A DNA stretch of 64,000 nucleotides from Dermacentor variabilis (lineage: Eukaryota; Arthropoda; Arachnida; Ixodida; Ixodidae), in assembly GCF_050947875.1 (NCBI RefSeq), contig NC_134570.1:231865265-231929264 (forward strand), read 5' to 3'. Positions 10,862 to 23,269 of this stretch are shown here, piece after piece. Position 1 is the stretch's first letter. Each line of letters starts with the position of its first letter. The position numbers were made by a program, and so were the translations under genes. The notes under the pieces were generated by a model, which searched no databases, was not told the origin of the DNA, and saw only the letters and a program-made list of their open reading frames with translations.

Positions 10862-13572
10862 TTGAGCAACAGCAAACATAAGCAACAGCAGCTCAGAAGT
10901 CTGCTCCGACGATACAAAGGCTGCTTTTCGATGTCATCGAGGATTCGACAAACACCAGTCGCCAAGCATCGCATAATCACCGAGGAGTGCCCTCGACCAC
11001 TCCGCCAGAACCCTTACCGAGTTTCACCGCGAGAACGTGCAGCTATACGAGAACAAGTCGACGAAATGCTGCGCAACGACATCATCCAGCCGTCGAAAAG
11101 CCCGTGGGCATCCCCTGTTGTCCTGGTAAAGGAAAGGACGGAACCGTACGCTTCTGCGTCGATTATCGTCGCCTCAACAAGATGACGAAGAAGGACGTAT
11201 ACCCCCTCCCACGAATAGACGACGCATTGGATCGGCTCTGCAACGATAAATACTTCTCGTCGATGGACCTCAAGTCTGGCTATTGGCAAATAGAAGTCGA
11301 CGAAAGAGATCGCGAAAAGACGGCCTTCATCACTCCAGACGGCCTCTACGTGTTCAAGGTTATGCCATTCGGACTGTGCTCGGTGCCTGCAACGTTCCAG
11401 CGCGTCATGGACAGGGTGTTAGCAGGACTGAAGTGGCAGACCAGTCTCGTTTATTTGGATGACGTCGTCGTCTTCACCGGAAATTTCGACGATCACCTAA
11501 GCGGCTTGCGACAGTACTAGAGGCCATCAAGTCGTCAGGGCTTACTCTGAAGCCGGAAAAATGCCGCTTCGCTTACGATGACCTTCTGTTCCTAAGCCAC
11601 GTGATCAGCAAATCTGGTGTCCGTCCAGACCCGGGAAAGACAGCTGCCATCGCACAGTTCCCCCAACCCATCCAACCCAACCCATCAACAAGAAGGCAGT
11701 GCGTAGATTCCTTGGCATGTGTGCCTACTACAGGTGCTTTGTCAAGGACTTTTCACGCATCGCCGAGCCATTCACACGTCTAACTAAATGTGATGTTGAG
11801 TTCCAGTGGGAAACGCCGCAGGCCGACGCATTTGAGGAACTCAAACGACGCATGCAGTCGCCGACGGTACTTGCGCACTTCGACGAATACGCCGGTACAG
11901 AAATCCATAATGACGCAAGTAGCCTAGGCCTCAGTGCCGTTCTAGTCCAGAGGAGAAACGGAGTCGAACAGATGATAGCTTACGCTAGCCGGTCGCTGTC
12001 AAAAGCGGAAGGCAACTATTCTACGACCGAAAAGAAATGCTTCGCCATCATTTGGGCTGCAGCTAAATTTAGCCCTTATCTTTATGGCAGGCCATTCAAA
12101 GCTGTCAGTGACCATCACGCGTTGTGTTGGCTAGCGAATATAAAGGATCCCTCAGGACGACTGGCGCGGTGGAGCCTCAGACTACAAGAATACGACATCA
12201 CTGTAACCTACAAGTTACGGAAGACTTCGCTGAACAGCAACAGGCAGACCCGGAGCTAAAAGGCCTCGTCGAATATTTGGAAGGGGACACCGACGTTACC
12301 CCCAGGGCATTTAGGCGCGGATTATCTTCCTTCACGCTTCAAAACAATCTACTCGTGAAGAAGAATTTCTCACCAGTCCGCGCCAATTACCTTCTTGTTG
12401 TCCCGTCAGGACTTCGTCCAGAAGTATTGCACGCCCTACACGACAATCCGACCGCTGGACACCTCGGCTTTTCCCGGACACTATCGAGGATACAAGAAAA
12501 GTATTATTGGCCGCGCCTGAGCGCCGACGTCGCCCGTTATGTCAGAACATGCCGAGACTATCAGCGACGCAAGACACCGCCGACAAGGCCAGCCGGATTA
12601 CTACAACCAATCGAGCCTCCTTGCCGACCATTCCAGCAGATGGGGATGGACATGCTGGGACCCTTTCCGACGTCAATAACCGGAAATAAGTGGATCGTCG
12701 TGGCGACGGACTACCTCACCCGCTTCGCTGAAACAAAAGCACTGCCGAAAGGTAGCGTAGCCGAAGTGGTGAAGTTCTTTGTCGAAAACTTCCTGCTGCG
12801 ACATGGCGCCCCAGAAGCCCTCATCACTGACAGAGGAACAGCCTTTACAGCGGAGCTCACCCAAGCCATTCTGAAATACAGCCAGACAAGGCACAGGAGG
12901 ACAACGGCCTACCACCCGCAGACGAATGGTCTTACGGAGCGGCTGAATAAGACTCTCGCCGACATGCTAGCGATGTACGTCGACGTCGAGCACAAGACCT
13001 GGGATGCCGTGCTGCCATACGTAACATTCGCTTACAACACGGCGGTGCAAGAAACAACACAGATCACGCCGTTCAAGCTGGTCTACGGCAGGAACCCGAC
13101 GACGACGCTCGACGCCATGCTGGCGCACTTCACTGACGAGGAGAACCTTGACGTCGCTACCTACCTCCAGCGCGCCGAAGAAGCCCGACAGCTCGGCCGC
13201 CTGGGGATCAAGAGCCGACAGAGTACCGACAGCCGACACTACAACCTCAGACAACGCTTCGTCGACTACCGGCCCGGCGACCTTGTTTGGGTATGGACCG
13301 CGATACGCCGACGAGGACTCAGTGAGAAACTACTGCGACGCTATTTCGGACCCTACATGGTCATCCGACGTATTGGCGCACTGGACTATGAGGTCGTGCC
13401 AGACGGCATTTCGAATTCACAGCGGCGCCGCGCACGATCTGAAGTTGTCCACGTGGTGCGCCTTAAACCCCTTTATGGACGCTTACGAACTTCCTTATTT
13501 TGTTGTTTTCTTTGCTACGAGTTCTTTTTTATTGCTCTCGTTTGTTTGCAGCATCGGGTCGATGCTTTTTAA
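10862..13572 (+). pseudogene. Gypsy B pol (RT, RNase H, integrase)
   Basis: The remnant starts in the protease-RT linker (RQTPVAKHRIITEE). RT motifs FCVDYRRLN, MPFGLCSVPATFQ and VYLDDVVVF are intact after a 1-bp loss near 11140. A frameshift at about 11515 and a small repeat-type insertion near 11680 follow. In RNase H the Glu of TEKE is Lys (TTEKKCF), which removes a catalytic acid. A deletion joins RNase H (ITVTYK, about 12210) directly to the integrase leader. Integrase keeps HH but has CRDY for CRDC in its finger; the DDE residues remain (MDMLGPF, LITDRGTAF, GLTERLN). Confidence 0.9.
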
Positions 13573-13583
13573 GAGGGGGGTAA

Positions 13584-14002
13584 TGACACGTGTACTTATC
13601 TTTATCCGGCGAGGACGTTTGGCCGCCTAACAAATGTTATCGCGCAGCGCAGGACGCGCCTGCATGTAAAGGAAGTTTCTGGAATGTTATCGATGGTTCC
13701 GTCCACTGTCTTTCACCGCAACTTGTGTAATCTGATTGCATGTATGCTCGACGCGAATAGTGTAGAACTTTGTGGAAGACACGCGGGTCCCATCGGTTAA
13801 TCTGGAACATTCGACGACTGATCTATAAAAGCCGACGCGCTTGACCCACTGATCAGATTTTCGATGATCGCCGACTGTGTTCGCCGCTCTCATTGTGCTA
13901 TAAGTGTAGCCTGTTTTGTGGGCACAGGTTCGCCCCATAAAAGTTATTTTTTGTCGTTCACAGTATTGCTACTGTGTTATTCAACGTCACCACCACGTGA
14001 CA
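13584..14002 (+). repeat. 3' LTR of gypsy B
   Basis: It begins TGACACGTG just after the polypurine tract and ends CACGTGACA. It contains a TATA box and AT-rich CATAAAAG and AATAAA-like words near its end. It is the only full LTR of this copy. Confidence 0.8.
13824..13831 (+). promoter_or_regulatory. TATA box in the gypsy B LTR
   Basis: TATAAAAG stands about 180 bp before the LTR end, the normal position for an LTR promoter core. Confidence 0.55.
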
Positions 14003-14071
14003 ATAATAAATCTTGTGGTTAAGTCAATTTAAAAATTCAGACGGTGATGACGCGCGCTTAGACATAACTGC

Positions 14072-14760
14072 TTACTCCGTTTTGTCCAAATCATTTTCGC
14101 GGTTGATCCGAATCCCGTGAGACGCTTTTGTTTTACTAGCGAACATCTTCCCTTCCATAGTCCGAGTGAATTTCCTGTTTAGTGCTTTCATTCTTTGCAA
14201 TCGTCATCCAAGCAGCTTTTATAACTGGACACACAAGTGTTCGTTCAAAAACAGGGGTTTTCTCATTCTATATCCTAGATATTGTGAGGTGAACTTCGTT
14301 TATCGCGCTTTTTCAACTACTATATTACACGTCACTCGGCGACAGAAAGCTGCAACAATAATTTGGCTTGCACTGTCCTTTCGGCTCGGAATAGAGTGAC
14401 ATACTTCAATGCCCTGCTCACTTACGGATATGCCTAGCGTATCGCCAACCTTTCCGTGTACTACTACAAGATTATCATGCTTTGTCAACGATATTTCCTT
14501 GATTTCTATGTTTCTGTCTCTGAAGTACTGGCCCAGAGGCACTATTTGCAATGGTGTTTTATGGTCTTGCTATCGTAGAGCGTCAAGCTGTTTGAGTGAC
14601 TCCTGCATGGACTTGAGATCAACATCTTCGATTTTTTTTGTGTGTTTTGTCACTCTTTCTTTACGCTTTCACATTGTTTGCTTACAAATTCGAAGCTGTT
14701 CCTTAGCTTTCTTATTTCTTTCCGAAATTCACGTTTCATATCGGCCCTATCTCATTTGAG
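14072..14760 (-). pseudogene. CR1 element J, ORF1 C-terminal part
   Basis: The minus strand reads REFRKEIRKLRNSFEFVSKQ (coiled-coil type, about 14730), then QYFRDRNIEIKEISLTKHDN, GIEVCHSIPSRKDSASQIIV and CNIVVEKAR. It closes with NEHLCVQL and GIRINRENDLDKTE before the stop at 14072. The same layout ends ORF1 of elements G and K (FARKTEGANAIRIRDESD in G). Frame breaks near 14290 and 14570 inactivate it. ORF1 of CR1 elements binds the element RNA. It lies directly upstream of ORF2 of J, once gypsy B is taken out. Confidence 0.75.
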
Positions 14761-15529
14761 GTCAGCGACAAAGCCTCTCATCACAGCACTTGATCAGGGC
14801 TAGAGCTCCAGATAAGACAAGACAGACTTTCAACGGAATCGACGACAACAAATGGCAGCATACGCTGCAAGAAGACGCGTAACAAAACAAAAAAGAAAGG
14901 GAGAAGAATCGTTTTGCCAAACCTGTGAATGCAAGCAGATTCTTAGCGAATGCTCCGGTTGCCTCCTCCGCTGCCAAGTCTTCCTATTCCCACTGAGAAC
15001 CCTGGAAATGCAGTCAGAACAATTTTACCCTTAACTGTTGTTAAATGTCTAACAAACACACTAGGTCCAGGCAACAAGGTGATGAAAATAGCCCATGGCC
15101 ATGTCCTCTTTAGGGTTTGCGACTGGCATCATTATGCAAAACACGCAAAATTCGCACCATGCGGTGATGTGAAAATCGCGGTGACCCCACACTGATCACT
15201 TTGCACATCCAAAGGAACAATTTCTGATGCAGACCTCTTGAACGTTACCGAAGAGTTCCTAGAGAGCAGGAAAAAAAACAGAAAGGGGGTTAAGTACAAC
15301 ACATAAACTTTCAGCATGAAGGAAAACGAATTTATGGGACCTGTTTAGCGGACCTTTTCAATAATTTCTTTATTTTACAGGCATCTCAGAGTCAGGTAGA
15401 GTTTAAGTAAAATTACACTGAATCCATGAAGAGAAGCAGCTGTCCATCATCCCTTTTCGTTGCACCCACCAACTACACAGAAGTTTATTCGTTCATAAAT
15501 AGTATTAAAATAGCAAGTCAATAGGTGCA
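14761..15529. other. No gene recognised
   Basis: The part next to 14761 may be the rest of J ORF1 or its 5' UTR, but I see no clear PHD finger. A short open + strand stretch (15050-15195) resembles nothing I know. Confidence 0.4.
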
Positions 15530-17254
15530 ACTGATCTCCAATTAGCGCCCATTAAACATGTTCTTCACCTAATACGCCCGGCTGTTACTCATATTTAAAA
15601 ATCTCATATTATCTACCGCTGTATTTCGAAAGGCACTGCAAATGGCTCAAGTGATACCGGTTTTTAAAAGTGGCGACAGGAATTTGATTAGTATCTATCG
15701 TCCAATTTCTAGATTGCCGGTATTCTCGAAGGGTATAGAAGAATTAATGCATGGTAGGGTACTATATTTTTTTTAAAGTATAACCTGCTCCTTGACTTGC
15801 AGCACGGGTTTCGAAATAATCGATCCGCTGAAACAGCATTACTGGCTCAAAAATAAATCATAATAGATATGTTTCAAAATAAGAAGATAGGTGCAGGCAT
15901 GTATATAGATTTTACTAAGGCTTCTGACTTGGTAAACCACAGAATTTTACTGCATAAACTGGCAACCTATGGTGTCGGAGGAAAAGCTTAAGACGTTATG
16001 AAATCCTATTTGTCGAAGAGAACACGATATGTAGACTTTAAAAATGCATTGTCTTAAAAATATTAGTGCGGGAGTCCCCCAAGGAAGCATTTTAGGACCA
16101 CTCTTATTTTTAATCTATATAAATAATATTGTACAATGTGTAACTGATGGTAACGTTCTATATAGATCCTATAGTGATGACTCTACGGTGTTCATATCGG
16201 GTAAATGAGAAAGTAACATTGAATAAAAAGCAGTCGGAACCCTGAATGCATTAAATACAATGGCAAAATAAAATTGTCTGATGATTAATTCTAAAATGAC
16301 AAAGATAATATTGTACTTGCCAAAAAGGAAGGTAATTTCTAGGCCGTTGAACGTGTTCTTAAGCTCTGATACTGTTGAACTAGTAGATTCTGTTAAAATC
16401 CTTGGTGTTATATTTTCAGAACATTTGTCTTGGAATGATCATATTGGCCATATTAGATCACAAGTGTCTTCAGCTGTCGGTATTATGTTGCGCCTGCGCG
16501 GTATTCTTCCTGTAAAGGTTAGGCTGTTGCTATATAATTCATCAGTTCTCTCTCGTGCAATATTGTTGTACCGTATGGGGCACTACGGGTGTCACAAATT
16601 TATCCAAGCTTCACCTTCTTAAAAAAAGAGCTGTAAGATGCTTAGCTGATCTGCCTTACTGCTCCCCCACACGACTGACTTTCAAGATATGAAATCTTGC
16701 CAATTAACAGTTTATACAATTATAGACATTTAATGATCTATAAACGGTCCTCACGAAGTGATGAAGATTATATTTGTTATCTGGCAAAACTTTAGAAAAA
16801 CAGTAATATCTTACAGACTAGACAGAAAGAAATTTGGTTAGTGCAAACACCTAGGGCATCTTCTACTGAGCAGTCGCTTTCTTACACTCTTTCAGTATTA
16901 TTAAATATATTATACAAAGAATCGTTTGACCATTTTGAGCATTCAAATGATGCCATTAAGCGATATTCTCTGAGCAAACGAAAAAAGCTGTGCGTTTTTT
17001 CGTTTTCCCATAACCTGTTATTCGTTATTCAAATGCCTGTGCTTGTGCTGGAATGCATAGCGCTGCTTGTTACATAGTATTTTTGTTATCTTGTTTCAGT
17101 GTTTATTTAGAAAAAAGAAAATATCTGCTTGTATACTGTACTGCCAAGTTGATAAAGGGCGCATGACTTCTGTCAAGCTTGCGAGCTCTTAATCCTGTCT
17201 CCTTCTCTGTCTAAAAGAAAACAAAGATTAAATTGAAATTGAATTGAAATAAAA
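15530..17254 (+). pseudogene. CR1/Jockey-type RT fragment L
   Basis: A 5'-truncated LINE. The RT reads MAQVIPVFKSGDRN (15640), IYRPISRLPVFSKGIEE, LDLQHGFRNNRSAETALL (15800), AGMYIDFTKASDLVNHRILL and SAGVPQGSILGPLLFLIYIN (16065). The catalytic box is decayed to YSDD. The thumb VKILGVIFSEHLSWNDHI lies at 16395. Stops and shifts are numerous, so the copy is old. The 3' end has an ATTGAA-type repeat near 17226-17254, probably the terminal tail. Confidence 0.8.
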
Positions 17255-17759
17255 GAGGCAACAAGGAAGTTCCCGGAAAACGTGTCATCCTTACATATTG
17301 GGCTCCAGTAGTCTCGGATTAGTAAGGAACAGCGCCAACTACGACGATCACGAAAGGAAGAAGGACACAGGATAAGCGCCAACTTCATCTATCTTTATTC
17401 ACCAAAAATTCAGCAAATATAAGCAAAATCACTGACAGGCGCACAAGGATCATAATGCATCATTTGCCAAACCCTTCAAGATAGGACATTTCGCCTTTGA
17501 AGAGTGTCACGGAAGTATCACTAACACAGTATTTTTCCTCTCTTCTTTATATGGAATGCTTCCGAAACCTCACGTACCTTTGTTCCTCCGCGTCTGTCAA
17601 GACTATTTGTCTCTCGGAAGCGTGGTTCACACTTCTTGCAGTATAGGCATTGTTTCCGTGGCGAATGTTCTGCCGCTCGGTCTGCCAGCAACTACAGTTC
17701 CGAAGCCCCCTTATACCAGTTCCTGTCCAAGCAGTGCTGTTCGATACACCAGTTGCCAT
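17255..17759. other. No gene recognised; possible retroelement terminus
   Basis: Around 17320-17400 the sequence contains two copies of agcgccaact separated by about 45 bp, which suggests the end of another unidentified element. No coding region is supported. Confidence 0.3.
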
Positions 17760-18175
17760 CTTTTTCTATATAAATTTCACCTAGTTATCAACTCTCTAGA
17801 CCAGAATTTAACTTTATTGATGAGCTTCCTCACCCTTACATAGTCGCTGGAGATGTAAACGTGCATGTGGGGTGCCTCAATTTCTCATGCGAGAAGGCAG
17901 CTAATGGGAAACTTTCCATCCTCCTGAAGTGCCTGCTTTCTTAATAAGAAGGAACCTACATTCTACAACCCTACATAGAAGACAGTTGCTGCATAGACTT
18001 GAGCCTAGCATGCAGTACAATCGTGCCATATCTGGAGTGTGACGTGATTAATAACCCTATGGAAGTGACCATTCTCTTATCACTTTAAGCCTGGAAGCGA
18101 TTTCGTTAACTAACACAACTGACTTGGGATGAAGTCCGTGCACTTAATATTGATCACACAGTAGCGTACTTGACA
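17760..18175 (+). pseudogene. LINE endonuclease fragment M
   Basis: The + strand reads ELPHPYIVAGDVNVHVG (the GDFN region), then SCCIDLSLACSTIVPYLECD and YGSDHSLITLSLEA (the SDH site at about 18060). Two stops and a frameshift break it. The style resembles Jockey/R1-group endonucleases rather than the CR1 copies nearby. No RT follows; the piece is truncated on both sides. Confidence 0.7.
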
Positions 18176-18689
18176 GCGTATGTAATTGATGTAGCACCAG
18201 TATGTATTCCCCAGGTCGCCTGCGAAACGGCGTATTCCATAATGGGACGATGAGCGTAAGGACGAAGCCGAAGATCGTACATATTTACATGATTTGTCAT
18301 TCCAGCTTTTGGTACAAGGCTAGCTATCACGTTTTGTGCATCTCTACATTACGCGTACAGTATGCGTGTTCGATAAGATATTTTTAGCTGAAACTTTGTG
18401 AATACAAGGGCTCATTCAGATAGTGTGTATAATTTTCCTCGCAGAAATACGGGTGTTAGCATAATAGAAACACGGAATTATCCCTGTTTTGCGCAGAACA
18501 GTGTAACATTAAAGTGAAATGTTCGTAAAATATAAAACGGGAGAACATTCCGTGTTTGAACGGAAGCGTTTGCCGTATTCTTGAAAATGGCACATGTTCT
18601 GCATTTTTACCTGCAATTCCTCCGTATCATGACGGACATTTTTTACAGTGTTGTCTTGATGTGCACTGTGAAAGAATTACACCATATTT

Positions 18690-18743
18690 TTGGCGCTCTT
18701 TGGCCAGACCTGGCCCTTGCGCCATTAAAACCATTAAGACCCC

Positions 18744-18820
<77 letters not shown>
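18690..18820 (+). repeat. LINE-like 3' end with (CAAT)n tail
   Basis: A short unique stretch (ggcgctctttggccagacc and gcgccattaaaa) runs directly into about 19 units of caat (18744-18820). This is the layout of a LINE or SINE 3' end that finishes in a short tandem repeat. Confidence 0.6.
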
Positions 18821-18821
<1 letters not shown>

Positions 18822-20624
18822 TCTCGGGTGGACAAGACAAATCATCTTCTTTATATCTCCAAAAAGAAGGATAACGCTACCGAAAACATGAAGGCAAATT
18901 GAAAGTGTATGCCTTAAATGCGGTCTTTGCAATAAATTACTTATGCAAGTTCTCCGGACCAATATGAGTTTGTTTAACGAGCGACAGAAGATTCAGCCGC
19001 TGCCCTGGCGTAACCATTAAGGCCACGGCAATTAAATGTAATGACGATGAGGCAACCGCTGTGGCACCTTTTTGTGCGAATAAATGTGAATCAAATACAC
19101 CTTTCGAAGACAAATCATTTATCAAGTGCCGCATAGTGTTATATGGCCTTATTAGGCTACGTTTGCCAATGCTTTCCGATTGCGCTATATTACACAAAAT
19201 AAATATCTCGCAAGAATTAGGGGCGTGTCCGCAAAATTCGAAGCGTTTCGGTTAATCACGACCTGTGCAATCAAATATGTATTGTAGGGCTCCCAACGTT
19301 ATATGTAGCGGGCGCTCCTCCTAATAGGAGGGGGGGGGATCTCCTCACACAATTGCTTTCGGTTGTGTCAGGTCACCGTCGCTATACGAACAAATGGCCG
19401 CAAGGAACTCGTTGCTTTGAGAGGGACACAGGAATACAACAGCATCTGGGTGAGCGAGAAAAGTAGGCAAAGCTCTGCGGGTCGACCACACTGGGGGCGG
19501 ACAAGCCATTCATGACGCCTGTGACGGACGGAAACCGCCGGGGAGCTTTGCGCCTGCCAAAGGCTCCTGCGTCGCCGTTTATGAGTTTGTTTCTGTGGGC
19601 ACGGATAGTCTCCTGTACAGCAGCTAGGCAGTAATGCTATAGCGAGTGATGACCTGCTTGCAGCAACAGAGAGGTGCGGTCTTACCCAAAGTGCGGCGCT
19701 CCCGCTTTCCAGATGATATTTAACACGCTGCACTTCGTTGATTCCAAAGCTGCGTGTTGACGCAACTCTATTACTGAATATAAGGGGCCATTATTGCTTC
19801 CCATCTAGCCGTTCTTGGCACTTGTGGGACCAGGAGCATTTCTGCTTTTTGACAGGCATCGTCGAGCACGCGACCACGATTACTCGACTCTCGTCCGCAC
19901 CCAGTCCCACCCCCACTCAGAAGGAAAAGCTTCGAAAGAACTACTCAGAAAATGTAATCCGCTATTGCTTCCCTGCAGCCTGCAACCGGCCACCGAGATG
20001 GAATGTGTTGACGCCATTAGTAGCCTTTACTATTACGGCGCCCTCGTAGCGCTGCTGAGGGCTTAGCGGTAGTAAAAGCGAAATGCTGAAGGGCGGCAAT
20101 ATCTTTTTTCTACTAGTCTGTGGGTGAGAATACTTTCTGCAAATGGTCTACTGATTTGCGTGAGCACAGGGAATGCAACAATGAAACCACTTCTTGGTGC
20201 TGGAGAGCCGAACGCGACCACTGAAGAGGAAATATGCTCGCGACATGCCACCGGAGTGAAAACGCTAGTGCCGCAGTCACCTGGCAGCATGAAGGCATCG
20301 CATTCTCCCAAAATTTCCTGCAGTAATTACTGGAAGGAACTCTGGCGCTGCAATCATTCAGCCACCATGCGAGTCATGGGAAGTTAATGGATTTGTCTGA
20401 GCTTCGTGCTTGTAGATTCAGACGTTCTTGCGGCTTTGTTTATTACGCTTTACATGCATTTGTTGCCGTAAATTTGAGAGTGACCTATACATTTCTAAAT
20501 GCAGAAGATTCTGCGAAGACGCTGCGATCGCTACTAATTGCCACGGTACAGCTTGCCGAGCTGGCCACATCGAAACGCGCCAAGCGTCTGAAGGCACTGG
20601 CTTGCCCGCATAAATTCTTAGGGC
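18821..20624. other. No gene recognised
   Basis: Short open frames only. A 15-bp palindrome-like cctcctaataggagg followed by G9 stands near 19317. No domain or transposon end is clear. Confidence 0.4.
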
Positions 20625-21575
20625 GTTTTAACGCGACAGCGTTAAGGAGCTCATGTCGCAGAAAAGCCGATGTCGTCGGTGTTGGGGTCGACGGCGTTGG
20701 CCGTGAGCGAAAAATCTCGAAAGGCAATTCATAAATAAAAACAACTTCCAAGATGGGCTGGGTGGGAATCGAAACAGAGTCTCCGGAGTGTGAGACGGAG
20801 ATGCTACCACTCAGCCATGAGTTCGATCGTTCAAAGTGGGACAAAAACGCCTCTTTTGAATGCGGTGTTGCCTTGCAAACGCGCCATAGAAGGTCATACT
20901 GCTGTGTATATCGGTAATTATGAGCATGTAAATTACAGAAGTCGCAGTTAAACGCGTAGCGAAGTACGTTCGCTCTACATTTCTTCTGCGCTTTCCACAC
21001 ACGCACAGCCATCTTGCGGCAAACACAGAAGACCCCCTCCTCGCTATGTACGGCGCTGCCCGGACACGTAGCGCACCACGCGCGCATTGGGGCTGTGGGG
21101 GGGCCGGTGGGAGGCGCGTCGCCACGCGGCTGTCCGTTCTGATCACGACCCTCCGAGACACCGAGTTCTTTGGTTTGTTCCGCTTGCTGTACCGCAACAG
21201 CCCCCTTGTCCGGGAAGGACCGTTGGCCCGAACCAAACGCCCCGCCCAGTCAACCAGGGTTGAGGGGGGAACCGGGCTCAGTGTATCGAATGATGCTGGG
21301 TTGCTGAGTACACGAAAGCTCATGGACGCGACGCCTTCAAAAGTGCCAAGTCCTCTTCCCATCTGACAATGGTTCCGCTTGCTCAGGCGCACGTTTCGTT
21401 GCCGTGCCGAACCCTGCGTTGCTCGACGCTCACCGCGTGATTGGTGGGTGCAAAGTCCGATGCGGGGTGCCTGGTAAGTGATCGCTGCGCCGTAGCGCAT
21501 TGTCGTACACCCCTTGGCGTGTCGACGGGAACGCTGTCGCGTTCCACTCTTGAAGGCGAAGCTTAAGCGTCCTCC
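20625..21575. repeat. Dispersed ~0.9-kb repeat, copy 1
   Basis: Aligns by eye with 23270-24170: both begin near gttaaggagctcatgtcgca (copy 2 gttaaggaact-like), share the tRNA-like block, the run agaagtcgcagttaaacgcg and the stretch catcttgcggcaaacacag, and end near gaagcttaagcgtcc. The middle differs by indels. Both copies have the same orientation. It encodes no recognisable protein. Confidence 0.8.
20757..20822 (-). repeat. tRNA-like core of repeat copy 1
   Basis: The minus strand shows box A-like TGGCTGAGTGGTAG and a damaged box B. The loop word CTCACAC would give anticodon CAC (Val). It is embedded in a longer repeat, so it is a tRNA-derived part rather than a working tRNA gene. Confidence 0.6.
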
Positions 21576-23269
21576 AATTTTTGTGTCGCTTGTCAATGCA
21601 TGCGTCCATACCGTAATGGTTTCAATAGAGGGCTTCTGCGCTAGAGGTTCTGTGCTCGAATCCTGCCGTCGGATAAGTATAATAATGTTTATGTAATTAT
21701 TTATAACGCAATTATTTGTTGAAAATGAAGAGTTTACAAAGTCACGAAGCGGTTTAAAGCCAGAAGGATAAAGTTTACGGAAATTGATGTACTTCCCGTA
21801 ATTGCCATGCGGTCAGAACTATTGCCGCTCCCTTAGACACTAGAGTTGCCTCCAGCAATTATTGTATGAAACTATATGGCTTCGGGGTCACAAGCGACGC
21901 GATTGCAAAACAAGTCGTCCGGCAGGTCCGGATGAGACCGACGGCTTCCTGCGCACGTGACGGAAGCAGTCACTCTCATCGGTCCCCTCCGCCTGCGGCA
22001 CGCAACACGCCGTGAAAAATCTGTCACGCACTCAAATTTCACAAGGCACGAGACTGCCGCGTGACAGCTTTCGCGGTCAGCGTTTTGTAGCTTAAAGCTA
22101 CACTACGCGGGTTGGAGCCGAGCTTCGCGTGCCTGTGCGCCTGCCATACTGCGCATGTGTCACCCTCACCGCCGCCGACTGCGGCGCATTTCATTGGTGT
22201 GACGTCGAAGTCTCCGCAGACGCCCCGGCGCCGTGTGCGTCCACTGCTGCATTTAAGGCCTAAATATAGTCTGACGTAGCGTGAACGCGCGCACACGTTA
22301 CGTCACGTTGGCGAGAACAATAGCTCGACCATGGTTCGACGCACTAGCGCAGCCAACGTAACCAGAGGCGGCCAACCAGGCCAACGCGCTGCGACGTCCA
22401 GGGCGTCTAACGACGCTCGCCCGCTCGCCGATAACGCCGGACAACGCGCCTTTAAGATTGCGGCGCCGCCCGGCACTGCGCATGTACGAGCAGCGCGCTC
22501 CGTGCGAATAAATGTGCGGGAGAGACGGTTAATGTAGTGCGCTCGACATGGAGGTTAAGGAAAGTCGAGCCGCTGCCAGTCGGCGCAAAAGACTGGCAAA
22601 TAACCAAACATAACCGCACTTTTACGCTAAGTATATCCTGGCATAGCTCAGCTAAGCTACTGCCAATTTTTTTCCTGAAGGTCGGCCGTGCCCTTACAAA
22701 GCATATCGGCCGCTGTCTCAGTGGCGGACGGGAAAGCCAGCGGCAAGTGACAGCAGACAGAAAGCTTTCATGTCTCTCGGCGATGATAGCATTTATGCCT
22801 TTGCGCTCATATACTGTGGTTCTCTCTGTGTCCCCTGTGTTCTTGACAGAGAGTAGCCCTTCTTGGGTTTGCCGACGCCATTGATTCTCCAGTGGGATTT
22901 ATTAGCGATGGGTGTAGTGTGATGACTACCACAGAGAGCCCTCGGCAAACACAAAAGCATGGCTTCGAGTTCCATTCAAATATAGCTTGAGCAATGTAGG
23001 AATTCAAGCAGGTTAGCAGAGGCTCACCAAAAGTGAGCAAAATTTGCAGTGCAATATATCATCCAAGGTAATGCGCGAGACTTCGCCAGATCATTTAAAA
23101 TGGAGAAGCAACATGGCTTGTACATAATGCCGAAAGCATATTGATGAACGACAAGAGCAACAATGATTTACGTTCACTATGAGTTTGTAATGCAGCTGCT
23201 TATTTGTATGCGTTAAGTTATAGGCAAATATCTGTTGTCTTCCATTTTCTGCAGAAGAAATTGCTGTTA
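21576..23269. other. No gene recognised
   Basis: GC-rich parts at 21900-22500 hold short open frames without known motifs. Confidence 0.4.

Larger units (their letters stand above)
10852..14002 (+). mobile_element. Ty3/gypsy element B, internally deleted, 3' LTR kept
   Basis: Pol on the + strand is followed by a polypurine tract (AAGAGGGGGG at 13571) and a 419-bp LTR. The left end carries only ten bases, tgacacgtgt, identical to the LTR start, fused directly to pol; the rest of the 5' LTR, gag and protease are missing. Flanks atac (10848-10851) and ataa (14003-14006) are a nearly matching 4-bp target duplication. The target is the region between ORF1 and ORF2 of CR1 element J. Confidence 0.85.

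Noticed and set aside
15050..15195. Short + strand frame as a CLCA upstream exon
   Set aside because: No CLCA motif and no splice sites in phase.
18556..18891. SINQSINQ-repeat open frame
   Set aside because: Translation of the (CAAT)n array.
20124..20387. 87 aa + strand frame
   Set aside because: No domain, no splice context, no similarity I recognise.
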